Shown in pieces: positions 6,856-10,417 of a stretch of DNA of 10,417 nt. Both the position numbers and the translations under genes were made by a program. The DNA is from Oligoflexaceae bacterium (GTDB taxonomy: Bacteria > Bdellovibrionota_B > Oligoflexia > Oligoflexales > Oligoflexaceae), in the NCBI GenBank assembly GCA_947474445.1, contig CANJJY010000132.1, positions 1-10,417 of the forward strand, given 5' to 3'. Below the pieces are notes generated by a model, which ran no database searches, was not told the DNA's origin, and saw only the letters and a program-made list of their open reading frames with translations. Position 1 is the stretch's first letter. The number at the start of each line of letters is the position of its first letter.

Positions 6856-7731
6856 ATGAGCGTCGTCTTGCAGCAGCTGGTTGAACTACTCGACATTAAA
6901 GCTATCGAGACCAACGTTTTCCTGGGACGCAGCCACGATCTCGGCTTTGGGCATCTGTTCGGAGGGCAGGTGCTCGGTCAATCTCTGATGGCAGCGAGCC
7001 GGACTGTGGAAGCAGACCGCATCTGTCACTCGCTGCAGGGCTATTTCCTACGCGCTGGAAACCCCCTAGATTCCATCTACTACGAAGTCGATCTCATCCG
7101 CAGCGGGCGCAGCTTCTCGACGAGACGGGTGGTGGCCAAACAAGGCGGTCTCGCTATTTTTAGTATGTCAGCTTCCTTTCAACCGATCGAAGCGGGGCTC
7201 GAGCATCAGAGCACAATGCCCGCCGTTCCGGGCCCCGATGGCATTCTCAGCGATCTGGATTTGGTTCGGAAGAATCAAGATCGTTTGCCCCCCGAGCTTC
7301 GTGAAAAATTTACCGCGGAACGCGCGATAGAAATTCGGGTTATCGATCCTGTCGATCCCTGGGCACCTGCCAAGCGCCCCCCGTTTAAACATGCCTGGAT
7401 GCGCGCCAAAGGCAAACTGCCGAGCGATCCACAGATCCATCAGGCTATGCTTGCCTACGCCTCGGATTTTGGATTGGCTGGGACATCGCTCTTGCCTCAC
7501 GGCTATACCTTTTACCAGCAGGCGGTGCAGGTGGTGAGTCTGGATCACTGCATGTGGTTTCATCGTCCTGTGCAATTTGATGAATGGGTCCTGCATGCGA
7601 TGGAAAGTCCATCGGCGACGGGATCGCGGGGATTGAATCGTGGACAGATCTTCGCTAAGAACGGTTCCCTCGTGGCGTCTGTCGCTCAAGAGGGGCTGAT
7701 GCGGATGATGCGTAAAAAGAAAACGACCTGA
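6856..7731 (+). CDS. tesB: Acyl-CoA thioesterase II
   Basis: Hydrolyses acyl-CoA to free fatty acid and CoA in the cytoplasm. At 291 residues it has the usual TesB length and the double hot-dog architecture. The N-terminal hot-dog carries GHLFGGQVLGQSLMAA (32-47) and the C-terminal one carries LAYASDFGLAGT (199-210), SLDHCMWFHRP (228-238) and VASVAQEGLMR (273-283). The catalytic Asp/Thr(Ser)/Gln set is D204, S228 and Q278, the same numbers as in E. coli TesB with Ser in place of Thr, a common variant. Start ATG 6856 has a strong AAAGGAG site at 6842-6848 (7-base spacing). The 124-base gap after the cytochrome gene shows no clear promoter or terminator, so either co-transcription or separate expression is possible; no functional link to the cytochromes is apparent. 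It converges on lpxC with only 10 bases between the stops. Confidence 0.95.
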   Translation: MSVVLQQLVELLDIKAIETNVFLGRSHDLGFGHLFGGQVLGQSLMAASRTVEADRICHSLQGYFLRAGNPLDSIYYEVDLIRSGRSFSTRRVVAKQGGLAIFSMSASFQPIEAGLEHQSTMPAVPGPDGILSDLDLVRKNQDRLPPELREKFTAERAIEIRVIDPVDPWAPAKRPPFKHAWMRAKGKLPSDPQIHQAMLAYASDFGLAGTSLLPHGYTFYQQAVQVVSLDHCMWFHRPVQFDEWVLHAMESPSATGSRGLNRGQIFAKNGSLVASVAQEGLMRMMRKKKTT

Positions 7732-7740
7732 AGGGAGGTC
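7713..7740 (-). terminator. Candidate intrinsic terminator of lpxC
   Basis: Read on the - strand just after the lpxC stop: stem GACCT, loop CCCTTC, stem AGGTC (7740 down to 7725), then a T-rich run GTTTTCTTTTT (7724-7714). The 5-bp stem is short, so strength is uncertain. It overlaps the last codons of tesB; the opposite strand has no T-run after the hairpin, so it should act only on lpxC transcripts. Confidence 0.45.
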
Positions 7741-7741
7741 C

Positions 7742-9055
7742 TTAGAGTCCTATCGCCTCGTGAATCTTTAGCGCGAGAGCTTGATTGAGCCCGTGGGATG
7801 TCATGTTGCCGACGACGCGGGCGCGCAATCCAAATCCCAAAAGATACAGATCGCCGAGGAGATCGAGGATTTTGTGGCGAACGAATTCATCGGGAAAATT
7901 AAGCTTGGTATTGATCACTTTTCCATCGTGAATGATGATGTGCGAGTTGAGATAGCCTGAACCCACCATACCTTGCTGCTGAGCGGAATCGATATTTTCA
8001 AAGGTGTTGAACGATCGCGCGGGGGCGATGTCGCGAGCGAAAGATTGTTCGCTGCTATTGAAACGGAATCTTTGCTCGAGAATCGGAGCTGGGTATTTCA
8101 CCCGCATTTGCACTTCAAAACCTTCGTAAGGCTCGACGAAGAGGTATTTTTCCTCGTCGTGCTCGACGCCGAGACTGACTTTCTGATGGATGACGATGTC
8201 CATGCGCGGTTTATCTTGGACTTCGACACCAGCTGCTTCGATGATTCGACAGAAATCGGCGGCGGAGCCATCGATATTCGGAATTTCCTCGTCGACCTTG
8301 ATCGATGCGTTGGTGATGCCCATCATATGCAAGGCAGCCATGAGATGTTCGACGGTACGGATACGGCGACCGCCTTTGGCCAGGACAGTGGAATTGGCGG
8401 TAAAGCTCTTGCCCTGACCTAGTCTATCGAAATTGTCGAGAGCCGTGATATGAGCGGGGATCGCCACGCCATCGAGCGTGCGAAAAACGATGCCCGAATC
8501 AACAGGCGCAGGACTGATGATGACTCCGGTTGGACGCCCACTCAACAGACCCACACCGTTCAATACGGCATTGCCGCGCACGGTTTTCTGCGGTTCTTTG
8601 GAAGGAATCAAGCTGGCGATGGCTCCCTGCGAGCCGCGGAAAGCCGCGGTGGCCCCGGCTGGGCCGCGCAGCGTGCCAGCTGATGCGAGAGGGGAAAGGT
8701 GCTGCGCGATTTTTTCGAGCAAGATATCGAGATTGAGAGGCTTCTCTAGAAAATCGGCGGCGCCTGCCTTCATCGCTTTGACCGCAATATCGATGCCGGC
8801 GTGCCCGCTCATCAGAATGATAGGAATTTCAGGATAGTCTTTCTTAAGTTTAACTAATGCTTCCATCCCATCGATACCTGGCAACCAAATATCGAGAAGA
8901 ATCAAGTTGGGACGTTCGTCACGCAAGCCTTTTTCGAGCGCTTCAGCGCTGGTGAAGGTCAGTATTCGATAGGATTCATCGACCAACACGGATTTCACGG
9001 CACCCAGGATCGATTCTTGATCGTCCACTACAAAGATGGTTTGCATCTGTGACAT
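7742..9055 (-). CDS. lpxC: Receiver-domain / LpxC fusion: UDP-3-O-acyl-N-acetylglucosamine deacetylase
   Basis: 437 residues where ordinary LpxC has about 300. Residues 4-120 are a response-regulator receiver of NtrC/NtrX type: acidic pair D11-D12, phospho-acceptor D55 (LLDIWLPG), switch S83, and K105 in DFLEKPL. An Ala/Gly/Ser-rich linker (about 121-156) leads to a full LpxC domain (157-437). LpxC is the zinc amidase of the committed lipid A step. Zinc ligands H237, H394 and D398 and catalytic E236, D402 and H421 match E. coli H79, H238, D242, E78, D246 and H265; K395 is also kept. The usual GLHSG motif reads GLLSG (L171 replaces His). The reading frame is continuous, so this is a real fusion and not two overlapping genes. 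Start ATG 9055 has GAGGT at 9070-9066 (10-base spacing); ATG at M4 is an alternative. GTG at V159 could in theory start a receiver-free form but lacks a good ribosome site. Phosphorylation control of lipid A flux is inferred; no cognate kinase is visible. Confidence 0.95.
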   Translation of the reverse strand: MSQMQTIFVVDDQESILGAVKSVLVDESYRILTFTSAEALEKGLRDERPNLILLDIWLPGIDGMEALVKLKKDYPEIPIILMSGHAGIDIAVKAMKAGAADFLEKPLNLDILLEKIAQHLSPLASAGTLRGPAGATAAFRGSQGAIASLIPSKEPQKTVRGNAVLNGVGLLSGRPTGVIISPAPVDSGIVFRTLDGVAIPAHITALDNFDRLGQGKSFTANSTVLAKGGRRIRTVEHLMAALHMMGITNASIKVDEEIPNIDGSAADFCRIIEAAGVEVQDKPRMDIVIHQKVSLGVEHDEEKYLFVEPYEGFEVQMRVKYPAPILEQRFRFNSSEQSFARDIAPARSFNTFENIDSAQQQGMVGSGYLNSHIIIHDGKVINTKLNFPDEFVRHKILDLLGDLYLLGFGLRARVVGNMTSHGLNQALALKIHEAIGL

Positions 9056-9108
9056 AAAAAATATGACCTCGGCATTCAGAGTCTTTACCTTGCAGCTTTC
9101 TGCGCTAT

Positions 9109-9133
9109 CCAGGGGTTCGCGGGCAGGCCCTGG
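9109..9133 (-). other. GC-rich hairpin in the lpxC leader
   Basis: Perfect 6-bp inverted repeat CCAGGG/CCCTGG (9109-9114 with 9128-9133) around a 13-base loop, lying between the proposed promoter and the lpxC start, about 54 bases upstream of ATG. No T-run follows, so it is not an evident terminator. It may be an mRNA stability or control element, or chance. Confidence 0.35.
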
Positions 9134-9156
9134 TGAAAGCCGGCAACACTAAACAT

Positions 9157-9185
9157 ACGATAGCCGGAGGCGTCTGCCGATGCAA
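9157..9185 (-). promoter_or_regulatory. Candidate sigma70-type promoter of lpxC
   Basis: On the - strand TTGCAT (9185-9180) and TATCGT (9162-9157) are separated by exactly 17 bases; three and four of six consensus bases match. Transcription would begin near 9150, giving a leader of roughly 95 bases before ATG 9055. It sits in the 244-base gap between the polyketide synthase stop and lpxC; the PKS-proximal half of that gap shows nothing convincing. Confidence 0.4.
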
Positions 9186-9299
9186 GGCATGACAGAGAGA
9201 TGTGTGTCAAAAAGGCTTATTTTGCTGCAGTTCGCTTCCAGAAAGGTCTTCAAGGGGCCTTCAGCGCAATGGGGTGCTGGTCCTTGGCGTGAAAAGTGA

Positions 9300-10417
9300 T
9301 CAGGCCGCGCGCGTGATTTGCCAAAAAGTGCCCGCCTCTTCCGGATCTTCCATAAAGAGCCCCGGCTGCCCCGCGGCGTCTTGCGCAAGAAAGGCGCCAC
9401 GAAAGTGAGGCATAAGAAGAGTTCCTTGATCGGTATGAAGAGCCAAGTGCCCATCGGCGGGCCAATTTTCGGACCAACTTGCCTTCTTGATTGATGCGCG
9501 AGGCAAAAGCGTTTCGGGTGCTGCAGCGGAAGCAGGATTCGCGTTTAACGTGCGCTGACTCAAGTCTTCGAGGAGCAGCAGCTGTCGTTCGAGGACCTGC
9601 GTCTGACGAGCGAGAATATCCAAAGCGAGCTGAGGTGGTTCGGTCAAACTTAGATTGGCAACAGGACGACCTGAATCTTGTGTCTCAGCTACTTTCTCGA
9701 CGGGCGGAGTGCGAGCTTCGATATATGCGGCGAGTTCCTTGAGATCATGAGCCGGCCCTTGCAGAAGTTGAAGGCTGATATCGAGCTGCCATTCCTTTTG
9801 CAATTTCAAAGCCCATTGCGTGAGCAGCAGCGAATCGAGACCAAGGGCGTGCCAAGATTTTTGCAGCGCCAGGTCCTCGAGAGAAACACCTATCATCGGT
9901 CCAAGGGTCGCGCGCAGGCGTTCTGTGACAGATGAAATGGAGGGAAGCCTTGGCTTGGCTTCAGCTTCTTGAACGCGTCTATCACGACCCTCTTTGGTCT
10001 GCGGTTCAAGCCAGAAGCGTTCACCCTGAAAGGGATAAACAGGAGCTGGGATACGCTCTTCGCTGGTCGGCTCAAACAACCGAAGGCCAGCGGTCCAAAG
10101 AGCTGCGAGAGTCGCCGCGAAATGCGCGGGCTCGGCTTTTCCTTGGGAATCAGTGCCCAGACAAGACCAGGCCCCTAGACTTTTTTGCCCCACGATAGCC
10201 GCAACCGATCGCGTGAGGGCCGCGCGTGGACCCACTTCTAGAAAGAGTGCCGCTTGCGTGGAACCTGCGTAGGCAAGTGCTGCTGCAAATTGCACAGGTT
10301 GCCTGATCTGATCGACCCAATAGCCTGGTCTTTTGGCTTCTTCCGCGGTCAAGAGCTGCCCCGTGACGGTAGATATCAGAGGTATCTTTGGATGTTCGAG
10401 GCGGATGCCATCAAACA
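9300..10417 (-). CDS. Modular type I polyketide synthase, C-terminal part (AT end, linker, ACP, helical tail); 5' end outside window
   Basis: The frame is open to the right edge: 371 visible residues ending at TGA 9302-9300. Visible order: the end of an acyltransferase domain (PLISTVTGQLLT, YWVDQIRQPVQF at about residues 32-43, FLEVGPRAALT at 58-68), the post-AT linker (VYPFQGERFWLE, about 126-137), then an acyl carrier domain with LGLDSLLL (Ser at visible residue 195 carries the phosphopantetheine). No ketoreductase or dehydratase lies between AT and ACP, so this last module does no beta-carbon reduction on that stretch. After the ACP come a leucine-rich helical stretch (LDILARQTQVLERQLLLLED, about 265-284), probably a dimerisation or docking helix, and a ~90-residue tail I do not recognise, rich in His, Trp, Phe and Gly. 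No thioesterase follows, so the chain is probably passed to another protein. TTG at 10352 is internal. Product unknown; lpxC lies downstream on the same strand with its own likely promoter. Confidence 0.9.
   Translation of the reverse strand, partial: FDGIRLEHPKIPLISTVTGQLLTAEEAKRPGYWVDQIRQPVQFAAALAYAGSTQAALFLEVGPRAALTRSVAAIVGQKSLGAWSCLGTDSQGKAEPAHFAATLAALWTAGLRLFEPTSEERIPAPVYPFQGERFWLEPQTKEGRDRRVQEAEAKPRLPSISSVTERLRATLGPMIGVSLEDLALQKSWHALGLDSLLLTQWALKLQKEWQLDISLQLLQGPAHDLKELAAYIEARTPPVEKVAETQDSGRPVANLSLTEPPQLALDILARQTQVLERQLLLLEDLSQRTLNANPASAAAPETLLPRASIKKASWSENWPADGHLALHTDQGTLLMPHFRGAFLAQDAAGQPGLFMEDPEEAGTFWQITRAA

Noticed and set aside
7168..7689. Open frame on the - strand inside tesB
   Set aside because: tesB has full-length family motifs and a strong ribosome site; the antisense frame has neither.
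7742..9055. Reading the receiver-containing gene as an NtrX/NtrC transcription factor
   Set aside because: No AAA+ or helix-turn-helix region follows the receiver; the remainder is an unmistakable LpxC domain in one continuous frame.
9186..9299. Compound inverted repeat (CAAGG/CCTTG enclosing CAGC/GCTG) after the polyketide synthase stop
   Set aside because: It has interrupted stems and lacks a downstream T-run on the - strand, so no terminator can be claimed.

Overview
The window looks like chromosomal DNA of a Gram-negative, didermic bacterium. It carries an outer-membrane barrel gene, exported multihaem cytochromes c and an lpxC (lipid A) gene. Multihaem respiration, a type I polyketide synthase and an NtrC/NtrX-type receiver domain together point loosely to a deltaproteobacterial-type lineage (Bdellovibrionota/Oligoflexia, Myxococcota or Desulfobacterota). 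That placement is inference from gene content only; no rRNA or marker gene is present.

Left part, + strand. A glycine-rich hypothetical protein enters from the left edge (2-559). It is followed by four same-strand genes (about 659-6731) that look like one electron-transfer locus: a membrane-anchored ferredoxin/flavoprotein with FAD and NAD(P) Rossmann folds; a small exported tetrahaem cytochrome; a cysteine-free outer-membrane beta-barrel; and a 924-residue exported cytochrome with 33 CXXCH motifs arranged as eleven three-haem modules. The arrangement recalls porin-cytochrome conduits (MtrAB-like), but the cytochrome is much larger and no quinol-oxidising NrfH/CymA-type gene is visible. A plausible but untested reading is NAD(P)H (or ferredoxin) oxidation at the inner membrane, transfer along the periplasmic haem wire, and passage through the barrel. 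A second promoter with an extended -10 lies in front of the barrel gene, so barrel and giant cytochrome may also be expressed as a pair. Their junction is TGA immediately followed by a TTG start in the same reading frame.

Middle. A textbook acyl-CoA thioesterase II (tesB, 6856-7731) converges on an lpxC gene (7742-9055, - strand). The LpxC is unusual: an intact phospho-receiver domain of NtrC/NtrX type is fused through an Ala/Gly-rich linker to a complete LpxC domain. The zinc ligands and catalytic residues are present, but the GLHSG histidine is replaced by leucine. This suggests phosphorylation control of the committed step of lipid A synthesis. A sigma70-like promoter and a leader hairpin precede it, and a candidate terminator overlaps the tesB end.

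Right edge, - strand. The C-terminal end of a modular type I polyketide synthase (end of AT, linker, ACP, helical segment, unrecognised tail) runs in from the right and stops at 9300. No tRNA, rRNA, CRISPR array, transposase or integrase was seen.
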